A stretch of 64,000 bases of DNA, from the NCBI GenBank assembly GCA_009667805.1, contig CM019075.1, positions 21,263,615 to 21,327,614 on the forward strand. The letters run 5' to 3'. The notes beneath the pieces are model-generated. The model made no database searches. It was not told the DNA's origin and saw only the letters and a list, made by a program, of their open reading frames with translations. The DNA is from Leptobrachium leishanense (taxonomy: Eukaryota > Chordata > Amphibia > Anura > Megophryidae). The position numbers were made by a program, and so were the translations under genes. Positions 10,877-21,609 of the stretch are shown here, one piece after another. The first letter of the stretch is position 1, and each line of letters opens with the position of its first letter.

Positions 10877-11224
10877 TAGGCCTGCACCTTCCAATACATC
10901 CAGGGTAGCCATCAGAAATTATGCCCCCCACTGTAAACTTCCTCACCCCCTAACAGCTTTTCACCCCCTTCCAAAACAAAAAATGGACAGAACACAGTTC
11001 CACAGCAATAAAACTCACAGTAATGTTCGGCGTGTACATGAGTGTATCTGTCATGTCTGGGGCTCAGAGGGGGGCCCTGGCACCCAGCGGTGCCATCGAC
11101 AAGCTGGGTGCCAGGAGTTGTGCCGGCTTCCAGAGCACGCAGGGCTGGCCAAGAGGCAGGGCACGGCATTATGATGTGCGCCCACCAGGTTTTAAATACA
11201 GACAGCGCGATCCGGCTCATCGCG
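10877..11224. other. Non-coding DNA with one unit of a dispersed tandem-repeat sequence
   Basis: ACAGCAATAAAACTCACAGT near 11003 is one unit of the array found at 28269-28785. The rest is GC-rich sequence without a credible frame. Confidence 0.4.
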
Positions 11225-11790
11225 CTGTCGTGGAGTTTGCTTCCCTCAGTGCTGAGTGTCTCCTGGCTGGGCCCTGGGGTTTGGCTGGGACCTGGGGTCT
11301 GGCTGGGCCTTGGGGTGTGGCTGGGCCCAGGGTCTGGCTGGGCCTGGGTCTTGGCTGGGCCCAGGGGTCTGGCTGGGCCCAGGGATCTGGCTGGGCCAAG
11401 GGGTCTGGCGGCCTGGCTGGGCCCTGGGGCTTGGCTGGGACCTGGCTGAGCCTTGGCTGGGCCCTGGGGTCTGGCTGGACCTCTGCTGGGCCCAGGGTCT
11501 GGCTGTATCTGGGGTCTGGCTGGGACCTGGGGTCTGGCTGGACCTCTGCTGGGCCCTGGGGTCTGGCTGGGCCCTGGGGTCTGGCTGGACTTCTGCTTGG
11601 CCCTGGGTCTGGCGGCCTGGCTGGGCCCTAGGGCTTGGTTGGGACCTGGGCTCTGGCTGAGCCTTGGCTGGGACCTGGGGGGTCTGGCTGGGACCTGGGG
11701 TCTGGAGGGCCTTGGCTGGGTCCATGCTGGGCCTTGGCTGGGTCCAGGCTGGGCCCTGGGGTCTGGTTGGGCCCTGGCTCGCCTCTCTGC
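11225..11790. repeat. GC-rich minisatellite, 18-bp unit
   Basis: About 30 degenerate copies of TGGCTGGGCCCTGGGGTC and variants (AGGGTC, GGGACC). Because the unit is a multiple of three and lacks stops, several frames are open on both strands and yield repeats such as GPGVWL; these are not genes. A pyrimidine-rich run (cttcttctcc-type) follows at 11815-11880. Confidence 0.9.
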
Positions 11791-13392
11791 CGTCTTCTGT
11801 CCTGGTCCTATGCGCCTTCTTCTCCTCTATCTTCTTCTCCTCTTCTATCTTCTTCTCTTCTTCTTTCTTCTCCTCCCAGCCATCGCAGCCAGCTTCTCCT
11901 TTGTGTGTGAGTCACAAACACGTGACTGGAGGGTGACGCCAAAGCAACGTGCTTGGGAGGCACACGCATGTTCCTTGGCCCGCCCACCCAGGAAGCTGCC
12001 GGCCAGTACAGCTCCAGATTCGGACTCCTTGAGTCTGATACCGGAGCTGAAAAACTGTTATGGTGCCACCACCGACAGGGCCCTGGCGGGCCGGGCCCCC
12101 TCAGCCACCGGGCCCCTTACTGCAACATTGGGCGTAATGCCCTGATGGCGGCCTTGAATACATCTCTATGCCTATGTACCCCAAGTTCAAAGGGACGCAC
12201 GCGACAATTTTATTGTATGTATTTAAAACCCAATAAAAATCAAAAGGTAAAATAGAAGCTCTATATAATTTATTTATGTATATATTATACACAACAAACC
12301 AAGGGGAAAACACTCCATTACACCATCTCAAAGCATTTAACCCCTTTCCGCTGTGGGGGGGGGGTGTTGTGCCCAGCGAGGGGCATTAGCTCCAGCAGGG
12401 TGTACTAGTATGGTCTGTTTGCCAGCTGCCGCGTCGCGACTCTCCTCTGGCCAACCTATATGGCTAATGTGCGGAGTGTGTCATTGGCTGCAGAGGGACG
12501 GCCTGAGTTCAGGCCATCCCGTAGCAGCCAGCACCAACTGTTGGGCGGGCTGTCACGGCCCATAGACACCAGTGAGGTGTGCTATGTTGAACTGCGGGGA
12601 CGGAAGAGTACAACCGCAGCAGATTAAAGATTTTCAACGGGCCAGATCACAGTTCAGATGTTAAATAGCACAAATGGAAAACGTTTGTGTGTGCCGTTTT
12701 TTATCTGCGACTCACTTTTAACTTCTGTATTATGACCAAGTGGGTTTCTCAGTAGCTCCGAAATATTGGCCTATCGCGTGAGTGTGGACAGGACACACTC
12801 AGCACGCCTTCCATATATAGGAAACAATCCCGCCAACGCGTTTAGAGCATCCTCTGAAGCCAAAGGTTAAAGATTATTCAAAATTATATTATTTTATTTT
12901 TTTTTAACAGATTTTCCACAACCTGATTCAGATAATAAATTATGGTAATAATTTGGTGATACAAAATATCTTTCAAAAGCCTGTCACAACATCAATGTGT
13001 CCCATCACAGCAGGTCCTATGCTAAACATCTACTGACTGAATTTTACATGCTATTAACTGAATCGCTAGGAGTCCCAGAGAGAATTCTGTCCTCAATAAG
13101 TGAGTTAATAGCATATAACCCCCCCTCCATTGCAATTTTTTAATGCCAGATTTGTTTGACCCTTGGGGAGAATTCAATTCCCAGTCAGAACTTTCTCCAG
13201 TCACCCTGTATTACTGTAAAGAAGGTACAAGGAGCAGCCCCCACCCTCAATGTAAGAGAGATCAACAAACTTTGCTGCTGCATTACAACAGTCAGGGATT
13301 TGGCAGAATACAGGGAGAGCTGTGGGGGTTAGTCACTGCTGTACAGGGATAAAATTCAGGGGGTTATAATGGGTGAACATCCCTGTACAGTA
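11791..13392. other. Intergenic DNA with a pyrimidine tract; no gene supported
   Basis: Contains the CT-rich run at 11815-11880, an AT-rich stretch near 12200-12300, a G run at 12353-12363 and a T run near 12896. TTAACCCCTTTCCGC at about 12338 resembles the end of TTAA-type MITEs, but no partner end was found. GCCAACGCGTTT near 12833 is a minus-strand relative of the hammerhead-like motifs, too decayed to fold. Confidence 0.35.
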
Positions 13393-13605
13393 CAGATGCA
13401 AGGTGTTGCTGTAATTGCCATACACAGGCATTATGCGGCACATACAGATACAATGTGTTACTGTAATTGCCATACACAGGCATCATGCAGCACATACAGA
13501 TACAAGGTGTTGCTGTAATTGCCATACACAGGCATTATGCAGCACATACAGGTACAAGGTGTTGCTATAATTGCCATACACAGGCATTATGCAGCACATA
13601 CAGCT
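13393..13605. repeat. Tandem repeat, ~60-bp unit, about 3.5 copies
   Basis: The unit contains AAGGTGTTGCTGTAATTGCC followed by ATACACAGGCATTATGCAGC and ACATACAGATAC. Copies differ at a few positions (ctataattg, atgtgttact). Non-coding. Confidence 0.85.
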
Positions 13606-13917
13606 ATTGCATTGCTAATAATCTTATTATGATCACTACAAATCCCCATAAGCAGGAGATCTCACCATTTTATCTGTCTGCAGCACTTTTACTGCAACTG
13701 AAACAAAGGCCATTTCTGGCTGTACTCTGATAATGCAGATCCCGTGTGCCATTGTGCTAGATAAGGGATGCCATCTAGAGTTTAGAACCTTTCAACCCAG
13801 CAATATTTTGAAGAATAAAAGAACACAAGAAACAATATTTAAATGTAAATTTTTAATCCTATTTTAACTTTTCTCAAAATAATGATCTTTTTTCAAAATT
13901 GCTATGTCAACTTACAT
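13606..13917. other. Intergenic DNA; nothing recognised
   Basis: AT-rich, no credible frame or repeat border. Confidence 0.35.
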
Positions 13918-14354
13918 TTAACCTCTTGACTACCACGATCGATTTAACTCGGTCTTTAGAAGCACCTTCACGAGCTCGAAGATTTGGTTAACTCGATACG
14001 TAGATATCCTGAATGTATGCAACCAAATTTAGCTTATTACACATACAATTCTTTTGCGATTTGGGCTGCAGAATATGTCCCTAAAATTCCAGTACATCGG
14101 ATATGACAGACAATCCAATGGAGCGCTTTGAAACGCTGGGATGTCAGCGGCTCATCCCAGTACCAGGTACATTACTGCCACTGACTAGCAGATAGAGCCC
14201 TATGCTTGTAAAATAATTCATACAGTCTATACATAACCTGTAATGACACTGCTGTGTATTTACATTGTGTGTGTGTAGTTTGTGTCAGTGTGTGTTGTGC
14301 TGATTATGCAAACAGGTGGTTTTATGGAAAACCACTTGCTAGTGAAGGGGTTAC
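13918..14354. mobile_element. TTAA-type MITE, family C copy
   Basis: Left end TTAACCTCTTGACTACC with TTAA at 13918-13921; right end CTTGCTAGTGAAGGGGTTAC, where the final TTAA has become TTAC. The ends match those of 3670-4132 and 25925-26362. The interior contains a TG-rich run at 14261-14300. Non-coding. Confidence 0.65.
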
Positions 14355-14782
14355 GTGTTAACCATGCATACTACATTTCATATAAATGTTCTGATAATAT
14401 TTTTTCCCAACAGAATGCACTTTGCACTTAAATAGTTAATGATATTCATTATATGAAAAAGCAATTATCTGTCCTGGCTAACAAGTGATATATGTAATCT
14501 CCTGTGTGTTGAATTTCAGTGGGACATACAACCTACTATTTAAATACACAATATCCTGCTGTGTCGTCAGACAAACGGATTTCTCCCATACAATGTTACT
14601 GCATTGTCAAAACGCGATTTATCCTCTTTATAATCCTGCCAGACATTCTACAGAATTTCCCTATTCTCTAGGCAGATGGAATAAGTAGATGATTTTTTTT
14701 TTTAAAAGTATTACCTGGGAAATTGCTGATGTTCATATTATACTAAACGGTGAGTCGGTTACGTTTCAATACATACTAAGCA
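14355..14782. other. Intergenic DNA; nothing recognised
   Basis: AT-rich, with a T run at 14692-14703. No supportable gene. Confidence 0.35.
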
Positions 14783-14948
14783 CAGGCCTCAAAATTTCAA
14801 GTCCCAAGCTACTAGCCAGGTCTTAAGAGTTACTCGCCACTAGTTGCCCCACCTAACCCCTATCCAGCCATGCCTCTACATTCCCACTCGTCCTCATGTA
14901 ATTTCCACTCGCCAAATGCTAGCAGGCGAGTGGAAATTTTGAGGCCTG
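14783..14948. mobile_element. hAT-type MITE, 166 bp
   Basis: Terminal inverted repeats CAGGCCTCAAAATTTC and GAAATTTTGAGGCCTG. Flanking direct repeats CTAAGCA at 14776-14782 and 14949-14955 (7 bp) are the probable target duplication. Internal CCACTCGCC/GGCGAGTGG repeats would let it fold as a hairpin. Non-coding. Confidence 0.85.
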
Positions 14949-15244
14949 CTAAGCAGCTGAAACACTACTCGAATAGATTTTTCATTACGAAAAATATGTA
15001 AGATTCATGTGCTTTATTTTCAATATTCAACTTTATGCGTCGGTCCCCCTCCTCCAACAAAAGGAAATGCACGTTTTGTATGTGTACTCTTTCGTAGAAA
15101 CTATGAAGACGCGCTATAGAGGTTCACTAAAAATCAAAAAAGACAACAAAAAGCACAGTTTTTTTTAAAGTTTCACCATTTAAAACATGTACACCAGGGC
15201 AGTGTTCATTTCGGCCACTAATAATTTTCATCAAAGACTTAAGA

Positions 15245-16365
15245 GGGGTTATTCAGAGACAGCCAAACCGACCCCGAAATTGCACCAAACAGTGAATTTC
15301 CCCGTATGGTGACATTTCGGGGCCATTCGGCTATTCAGAGAGCAGGCAGTTTGCCAAATTTTTATTTTTATTTTATACGGAAAGTATATTTAAACGGAAA
15401 CAAAGTAGCAAAACAAGAGGACATAGTCTTAGATTAGAGGGGCAAAGGTTTAAAAGTAACATCAGGAAGCATTATTTTACTGAGAGGGTGGTGGATACAT
15501 GGAACAGTCTTCCAGTTGAAGTGGTAGAGGCCAAAACAGTAATTGAATTTAAGCAGGCATGGGATAGGCATAAGGCTATCCTAAACAAAAGATAAATCCA
15601 GGTAAAGTATCCATGTAATTGGGCAGACTAGATGGGCCGAAAGGTTCTTATCTGCCGACATTTTTCTATGTTTCTAAGTACGGTGGCTATTCGACAGCAG
15701 TGAAATCCCCCATAGAGAAGCAATGGTTAAGCTAATCAGAGACACCAAAATGTCAGTGAAATGCCCCGATGTTCGGCGCTTTCATTTGACAGGTTTAAAA
15801 TCAGGTGAATCCCATAGGTTTCAATGAAAAAAATATCCCTGCTTTTATTAAATATTAATGCATTTATTCTTTTTACTTGCAGCGAAAAGTCTATTTTTTA
15901 GGATTTTGTGGGAATTTTTTCAGCTAATTTTTTTTCCACTTAAAAAATATCACGTTATTTTTGTTCTGTAACAGACCTTTTCATTATTATTCATAGGACA
16001 TATATTATTTTCAGGCATTTTCATGCAGTAATATTTTTCTTGCAAACAGCTTTTCAAAGTTGTGGGGTTTTTATTGTTTATTTTACCCCGTTTAGCAGCT
16101 TGGCAGCTCTTTCAGACGGCTGGTTAGCACTCTGTTCGGCAGATCGGCAGCTTTTTTTCAGATCGATTCAGTGTTTTTTTCGGCGGGTTTTCCCGATCGA
16201 TTCGTCGGGTTTTCGGATGCTTTCAGTGGCTTGTTCCCTGCACTTTGGGGACCCTGTGGTGAATGCTGAATTCTCCGCAGGGATGGCAAATCAGACTCGC
16301 CGAAGTGCGGTGAACAGGAGCGCGCCGAAATGTCGATGACATTTCGGTGCTCTCTGAATAACCCC
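15245..16365. mobile_element. MITE family A, complete copy with a nested LINE tail
   Basis: GGGGTTATTCAGAGA at the left and TCTCTGAATAACCCC at the right are perfect inverted ends. Interior blocks (catagagaagcaatg; gggaccctgtggtgaat) recur in 30261-31145, 48095-48648 and 56438-56724. Without the ~300-bp insertion near 15380-15680 it would be about 0.8 kb. Non-coding. Confidence 0.8.
15385..15680 (+). mobile_element. 5'-truncated LINE tail (CR1/L2-like), nested in family A MITE
   Basis: Plus-strand translation keeps the C-terminal end of a CR1/L2-type ORF2: RGHSLRLEGQRFKSNIRKHY, then FTERVVDTWNSLPVEVVEAK, ending near 15593. A short 3' region, GGCAGACTAGATGGGCCGAA and CATTTTTCTATGTTTCT, follows. 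This is the usual 5'-truncated insertion of such LINEs. It splits the surrounding MITE, so it is the younger of the two. Confidence 0.72.
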
Positions 16366-16669
16366 GTTAGTCGATTCATTTTTTTTTGTGACTAAAATAA
16401 AACCTAAGTTATGACAGCAAAAACTAGGACGAAAGTTCATTGTCATTTAAATCGACTAATAAAAACTAGACTAAAATGTTGTTAGGGAGGGACTATTAGG
16501 AAAAGATCCAATCAGAACTAATTTTAAGAAAAAAGTGATGCATTTTCTATAATTATAGAATATATATATATATATTTACTCGAGGAGTATATAATGGGTT
16601 TGTAAATTCTAGAGAAATGCTTAAATAATGCATAATACACTTCAAACCAATTGGATTTTAGTTAAATCT

Positions 16670-17452
16670 AGGCTTGTGCACCGATTTTTTTTTCGGTTCG
16701 ATTCGGTTCAATTTGTTCGGATGTTTAAAATTTTCAATTCGGCTCGTTTCGACCGATTTCTGTTTCGATTCGGTTCGGCTCGTTTTTCGTGCACATTTTT
16801 TTTCCGGAATATCGATAATTTTTCGTGTTTTCAGGTCACTTTGCTCACTTTTTGTATCGACTTTACTGAAATTTTGGAAATTTTTGTTTTTTTGGAAATT
16901 TTCGTTTTTTCGGAACGTCTGTTCTCCTCGTTTCAAAGTGTCTACGATAATTCTGGCGATTCTATCGTGTTTTTTTTTATTAAATAAAGATCCTTTTTTT
17001 CTTATGAATAATTGAATATACATTTCACAACTTTATTTAATCATATTAAAATGGTATGAAAGCCAAGGAACAAAAAAAATGAACAAAACGATTTAAAAAA
17101 CGCTAAACTGACCCGAATGCCACAAGAAACAAGTGATACGCATTTACAAATACAAAATTTACAGAATCAGCGATATAACCGATAATAGTTAAATATACGA
17201 TTTCCAGAATTACCGAAATGGAACCGAAATCACGAATGGAACCGAAATCATGAATAGAGCAAAAATAAATTTCGATTTGACACATTTCAAGTCCATTCGA
17301 AAAATCCAAAAATTTTTCGTTTCGGCTCGGAAAACTTTTCGGATCTGTCGGTTTTCGGGTCCGACCCGATTCGGAAATTCGGCCGGATCCGAAGACACGA
17401 ATCGGGAAATTTCGTGAAAATTCCGAAATTCCGAAACCCGAAACGCACATCC
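16670..17452. mobile_element. hAT-like non-autonomous element, split from its last bases by a chromovirus
   Basis: Left end AGGCTTGTGCACC; right end GCACATCC at 17445-17452, with the terminal CT at 23593-23594 beyond the inserted retrotransposon. Direct repeats AGTTAAATCT at 16660-16669 and 23595-23604 flank the whole composite, consistent with the element's own target duplication. The interior is full of TTCGGTTCGATTCGG-type repeats, which open long frames on both strands that are not genes. Confidence 0.75.
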
Positions 17453-17595
17453 TGTCACGGGGACCCAGGGGATGGGGCGCCTGGCAGCAGCTTCCTCGCT
17501 GCTCGCTGGCCAGGCGCCGAATGTAAGCGCTTCCGGGCCCGCTCACGTGGGACGCCGAGGGGCGGGGCCTGGCGCTGTGACGCGGACCCGCCGGG

Positions 17596-17635
17596 TTTAA
17601 ATCCCAGTCTCTCCCATACACCGGTGCCCTGACGT
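17596..17635 (+). promoter_or_regulatory. Inferred LTR promoter: TATA-like box and transcript start
   Basis: TTTAAAT at 17596-17602 lies about 30 bp before GCCCTGACGT (17626-17635). That 10-mer is exactly complementary to 18356-18365 just after the LTR, which is what marks 17626 as the likely first base of the transcript. The start is inferred, not observed. Confidence 0.55.
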
Positions 17636-17697
17636 GGTATTCACATCCCGCAGAGCTCTTGTGTTATTTTCCTGAACGTATCCTCTTGTGTATTGAT

Positions 17698-17919
17698 CCC
17701 TGGCATTGGCAAACGAACCCTCCTGTGTACCGACCCCTGGCATTGGCAAACGAACCCTCCTGTGTACCGACCCCTGGCATTGGCAAACGAACCCTCCTGT
17801 GTACCGACCCCTGGCATTGGCAAACGAACCCTCCTGTGTACCGACCCCTGGCATTGGCAAACGAACCCTCCTGTGTACCGACCCCTGGCATTGGCAAACG
17901 AATCCTTGTGTATGACTCC
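17698..17919 (+). repeat. 37-bp tandem repeat inside the 5' LTR
   Basis: Six near-identical units of CCCTGGCATTGGCAAACGAA plus CCCTCCTGTGTACCGAC. The same array is in the 3' LTR (22928-23141), where one unit has an extra G and the last has two extra bases. It has direct repeats without unique spacers, so it is not a CRISPR array. Confidence 0.92.
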
Positions 17920-18355
17920 TGGCGTTTGCATATACTCTGTTCTAGGTTCTGCCCTTAACGTTGGTACCGAGGTCAGTCTGTGTGGCATCCTAAGCACACA
18001 TCAGACTACCTCTGCTATTACTAAAGTCCTAGGGAGGACTTGTGATCTAGTCTGTACCCCTGTCTGGTATTTCCCTTTCTTTGTCTGTTACCTGTTTCGT
18101 TGCCTTTATAGCTTTGCCGACCACTCAAGGATCGGAAGAGTAGAAAGAGAGTTGCACAAAGAGATTTATATCTTAGCAGTCAGAAAGATTCGTGACTATA
18201 CCCTATTCCATACCTCTGTCTGGTGTTACCCCTTATTCATATACTGTCTGGTTATTTGTCTGTTTAGTATCACCGACCATTCAAGGATCGGAAGGGTAGA
18301 GAGCGGTCTGCGTAAAGGGACCACACTTTTGGTTATCAAGGGGATCCGTGACATT

Positions 18356-18365
18356 ACGTCAGGGC
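18356..18365 (+). other. Putative self-priming primer-binding site
   Basis: ACGTCAGGGC starts 2 nt after the LTR end and is the exact complement of GCCCTGACGT at 17626-17635, the inferred 5' end of the transcript. No tRNA-like primer site (such as a TGG-starting match) is visible. In Tf1/Sushi elements reverse transcription is primed by the folded-back 5' end of the RNA. Confidence 0.6.
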
Positions 18366-18367
18366 CA

Positions 18368-19180
18368 ATGGATCCCGCAGACCTCTCTAACCAGCTGGCA
18401 CGTATCGCAGCCAGACAAGAGGAACAGGACCATAGGATGGACCAGATTTCTCTCGCTCTGCAAACCCTGCTAAATCGGTCCAATACAGGTACCACAAACC
18501 CTCCAGACCCAGTGTTACCTAGGGTCAGTCCGGTCTCCCCTGAAGGACATAGGCTTAGTATGAAGGCACCCCTACGCTATGATGGTACACCAAGCCTATG
18601 TCGGGGGTTTTTGACTCAACTCGAGATTCTGTTTGAGAACAATCCAGGTTCTTGTATGTCTGATAAAGCCAAAGTAGGATATCTGATTAATCATTTAACA
18701 GAAAAAGCTTTGTTGTGGGCTACGCCGTTGTGGGAAAATAAGAAACCCATCATTTATGACTATGAGGGTTTTACCTCTGAGTTAAGACGTACCTTTGATC
18801 CCTCTAGAAGGGCTACCAATGCGGGTAGGTCCTTGTTTCATATCAAACAAGGTAATAAGAGGGTTGCCGATTATGCTATTGAGTTTAAAACTTTGGTTTC
18901 TGAAGTCCTTTGGCCGAACGACGTTTTAACCTTAGCCTTTACCGAAGGCTTGAACGAGGCTTTTATGTTTGAACTGGCTCCTTTAAAATTACCAGAAAGT
19001 CTGGACCACCTGATAGATTTCTGTATAGCCATGGACGATCAAATCAGGGAAAGGAGACACACCAGAGATAGACCCAGAAGGGTCTTGCCTCCTTTACCCT
19101 CGTTACCCAGACACCCCAGTACTTCAGGCAGTTCGGAGAATGTGAAAACAGATTACCAGTCGTTGAACCCATGCAAATAG
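18368..19180 (+). pseudogene. Gag of the young chromovirus (ends by frameshift before the zinc knuckle)
   Basis: Structural protein that packages the element RNA. The start at 18368 follows the primer site by 2 nt; 270 codons are open. An N-terminal coiled-coil-like stretch (residues ~5-40) is followed by a capsid-like core (~70-230; FLTQLEILFENNPGSC, TEGLNEAFMFEL). The frame ends at 19180; the expected continuation, beginning near MQIGR, is in another frame from 19171, so one base has been gained or lost close to 19165. The upstream open reading through the LTR is not part of Gag. Confidence 0.82.
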
Positions 19181-19855
19181 GGAGGACAGGTATTTCAGAA
19201 GCAGAAAAAGCTCACAGAAAAGAAAAGGGGCTCTGCTTTTATTGTGCAGGGGCAGATCACTTCCGCCTTCAATGTCCTCAGAGACCCAGGGTTGGCAGGG
19301 TTGAACATAGCAGAGTGGGATTCAGAACAGGAGACACCCAGGTTGTCGGTTCTTTGTGTGCCTCCCTTGTGGATAATGAAAAAAACAAATCCAGGATTCT
19401 GTTACCGGTCTCCCTAACCTGGGAGGGGGTTCACCTCAAGACTGAGGCGTTTTTGGACTCTGGGGCCTCAGGCAATTTTATAGATAAGAATTTTGCTGCC
19501 AAAAACCTTATACCACTGGTTCTCAGGGAAAGGCCTCTAAGGGTGGAGGCCATAGATGGTAACCCCTGGCATGTCCTCATATCACTCACGATACAGTCGC
19601 TGTATGTATGAAAACAGGAGTTTTGCACCAGGAGACAATAAGATTTCAAATCATTGAATCACCCTCATGTCCTGTCGTCCTTGGGTTTCCATGGCTAACA
19701 GAGCACAACCCAGTAGTCGATTGGGTCCAGAGAGACATAAAATGTTGGGGTCAGAGTTGTCAGTCTAAGTGCCTAGGCACAGTTAATGTGATTGGTAGCC
19801 TCAATATTGCCACAGCCCCTCCTTTGTCCACAGAGGTCCCTGAATGTTACCGGCA
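19171..19855 (+). pseudogene. Nucleocapsid zinc knuckle and aspartic protease segment
   Basis: CFYCAGADHFRLQC (19234-19275) is a CCHC zinc knuckle (C-x2-C-x4-H-x4-C). The retroviral-type protease motif DSGASGNF begins at 19456. A frameshift near 19600 moves the protease C-terminal part (VVLGFPWLTEHNP, near 19676) into the frame starting at 19608, and another near 19855 precedes the RT frame. Confidence 0.82.
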
Positions 19856-20989
19856 TTAAAGGAGGTGTTCTCTAAAGCCAGGACTGAGGTTCTACCACCA
19901 CATCGTCCATACGACTGTGCTATTGACTTGCTCCCCGGTACGATGCCTCCTAGGGGTCACGTATACCCTTTGTCACAAAGGGAGAACGACATTATGGAGG
20001 AGTATATAAGGGAGAATCTGGAACGAGGATTCATCAGACGGTCCTCCTCTCCAGCAGGAGCAGGTTTCTTTTTTGTCTCCAAGAAAGAGGGAGATCTGCG
20101 ACCTTGCATCGACTATAGGGGTTTAAATAGGATCACTATAAGAAATGCATATCCTATACCTCTCATAACAGAATTGTTTGACCGATTAAAAGGGGCTCGT
20201 GTCTATACCAAGCTTGATTTACGCGGAGCGTACAACCTGGTCAGGGTTAAAAAGGGAGACGAATGGAAAACGGCTTTTAATACACGTAGCGGGCATTACG
20301 AATACCTGGTGATGCCTTTTGGGTTATGTAATGCGCCAGCCGTCTTTCAGGACCTGATAAATGACACTCTAAGGGAATTCCTGCAAGAATTCGTCATAGT
20401 ATATCTGGATGATATCCTGATATACTCTCCTGATGTGGACACTCATCATGTCCACGTAAAACAAGTGTTGAAAAAACTATTGAAGGCTGGATTGTACTGT
20501 AAGCTAGAAAAATGTCTATTCGACATAGTAACCGTGCAATTCCTTGGTTATATTATAACTCCTGGGGGGTTTCAAATGGATCCTAAGAAGCTCTCAGCTA
20601 TTCTCGACTGGCCTTTACCCCAAGGACTTAAAGCCATTCAGAGGTTTCTGGGGTTTACGAACTATTACAGAAGGTTCATTAAAGATTTTTCGGCCTTGGT
20701 GGCCCCTCTCACGGCTATGACAAAGAAAGGGGTGGGAAATCAGAAATGGACACCTCAAGCCACTCAAGCCTTTGAGACACTAAAGCAAGCCTTTACTACT
20801 GCTCCTGTTCTCCGGCATCCAGATCCGGCTCTGCCTTTCCAATTAGAAGTTGACGCCTCCGAACTAGGCCTTGGTGCAGTCTTGTCCCAAAGGGAGGCTC
20901 CTGACAAACCCTTGCATCCATGCGGCTTCTATTCTCGAAGTTGTCCCCGGCAGAGAAGAACTATGACATTGGAAATAGAGAATTGTTAG
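19844..20989 (+). pseudogene. Reverse transcriptase and start of RNase H, chromovirus
   Basis: Open for 381 codons. RT motifs in order: [19 protein letters not shown] (residues 77-95), [11 protein letters not shown] (123-133), [16 protein letters not shown] (154-169) and YLDDILIYS (187-195) with the catalytic aspartates 189-190. The [12 protein letters not shown] connection follows, and then the first RNase H block ([16 protein letters not shown]). A frameshift near 20930 cuts RNase H. The upstream part of the frame contains the protease-RT linker. Confidence 0.9.
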
Positions 20990-21609
20990 CAGTCATCGCG
21001 GCCTTGGCCGAATGGAGATACTTATTAGAAGGGTCTAAGGACCCCATTGTTATCATAACCGACCATAAGAATCTCACGTACATTGGAGATGCCAAACGTT
21101 TAAACTCCAGACAAGCGAGATGGTCATTGTTTCTTTCAAGTTTTAATTACGTGCTTACCTATAGACCTGGGTCCAGAAACATTAAAGCAGACGCATTGTC
21201 GAGACAATATGAGTCCTATGAACATAATATCCAAGATCAACATCCCATTGTACCCCAGGAGAGGATTATAGCCGCTACCACGATTAGTGTTTCGTCTCCT
21301 CTAATGAAAAGGTTGCAGACCGTCCAGGGTGCAGCTCCTGGGGGAAAACCTCCCGCGAGACTCTTTGTACCTGAGAACGAAAGAGAAGAGGTACTCAACA
21401 TATATCATGACAATAAAACTTCCGGGCATATGGGTATCACCAAGACTGTGTCTAGTATCAGTAAACTCCTCTGGTGGCCCACGTTGCGCCGAGATGTCAA
21501 AGATTACATTGCGTGTGCGAAGTGTGCACAAGGCAGAAAAGTCCCAAAACAGCACCCATTGGCTTACTCCAGCCTTTGCCGATCCCCGAACGACCCTGGT
21601 CACATGTAG
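20920..21609 (+). pseudogene. RNase H C-terminal part and integrase zinc-binding domain
   Basis: Continues RNase H ([18 protein letters not shown], then IITDHKNLTYI and NIKADALSR), followed by the integrase HHCC domain: Y-H at YHDNKTSGHMGITKT and C-x2-C at CAKCAQGRKVPK. It ends by frameshift near 21590, where the sequence changes to the frame that contains the integrase core. Confidence 0.87.

Larger units (their letters stand above)
17453..18353 (+). repeat. 5' LTR of the young chromovirus
   Basis: Begins TGTCACGGGGACC and ends GATCCGTGACA. It contains a TATA-like TTTAAAT at 17597, the inferred transcript start at 17626 (GCCCTGACGT), and directly downstream six copies of a 37-bp tandem repeat (17698-17919; core GGCATTGGCAAACGAACCC). 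Confidence 0.92.

Noticed and set aside
11023..12145. Long overlapping open frames (up to 230 codons) rich in G, P, W and L
   Set aside because: They lie in an 18-bp minisatellite whose unit is a multiple of three without stops; frames are open on both strands and no domain is present.
16628..17621. Open frames on both strands rich in F, R and S
   Set aside because: They come from TTCGGTTCG-type repeats of a non-autonomous element and from LTR sequence; no domain.
17698..17919. Regular direct repeats resembling a CRISPR array
   Set aside because: Units are contiguous without unique spacers, occur in both LTRs, and the genome is eukaryotic. The same holds for 13393-13605, 28269-28785, 32231-32535 and 37048-37551.
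17693..18367. N-terminal extension of the chromovirus gag frame (225 codons)
   Set aside because: It lies in the LTR, including its tandem repeat; the ATG at 18368 just after the primer site is the plausible Gag start.
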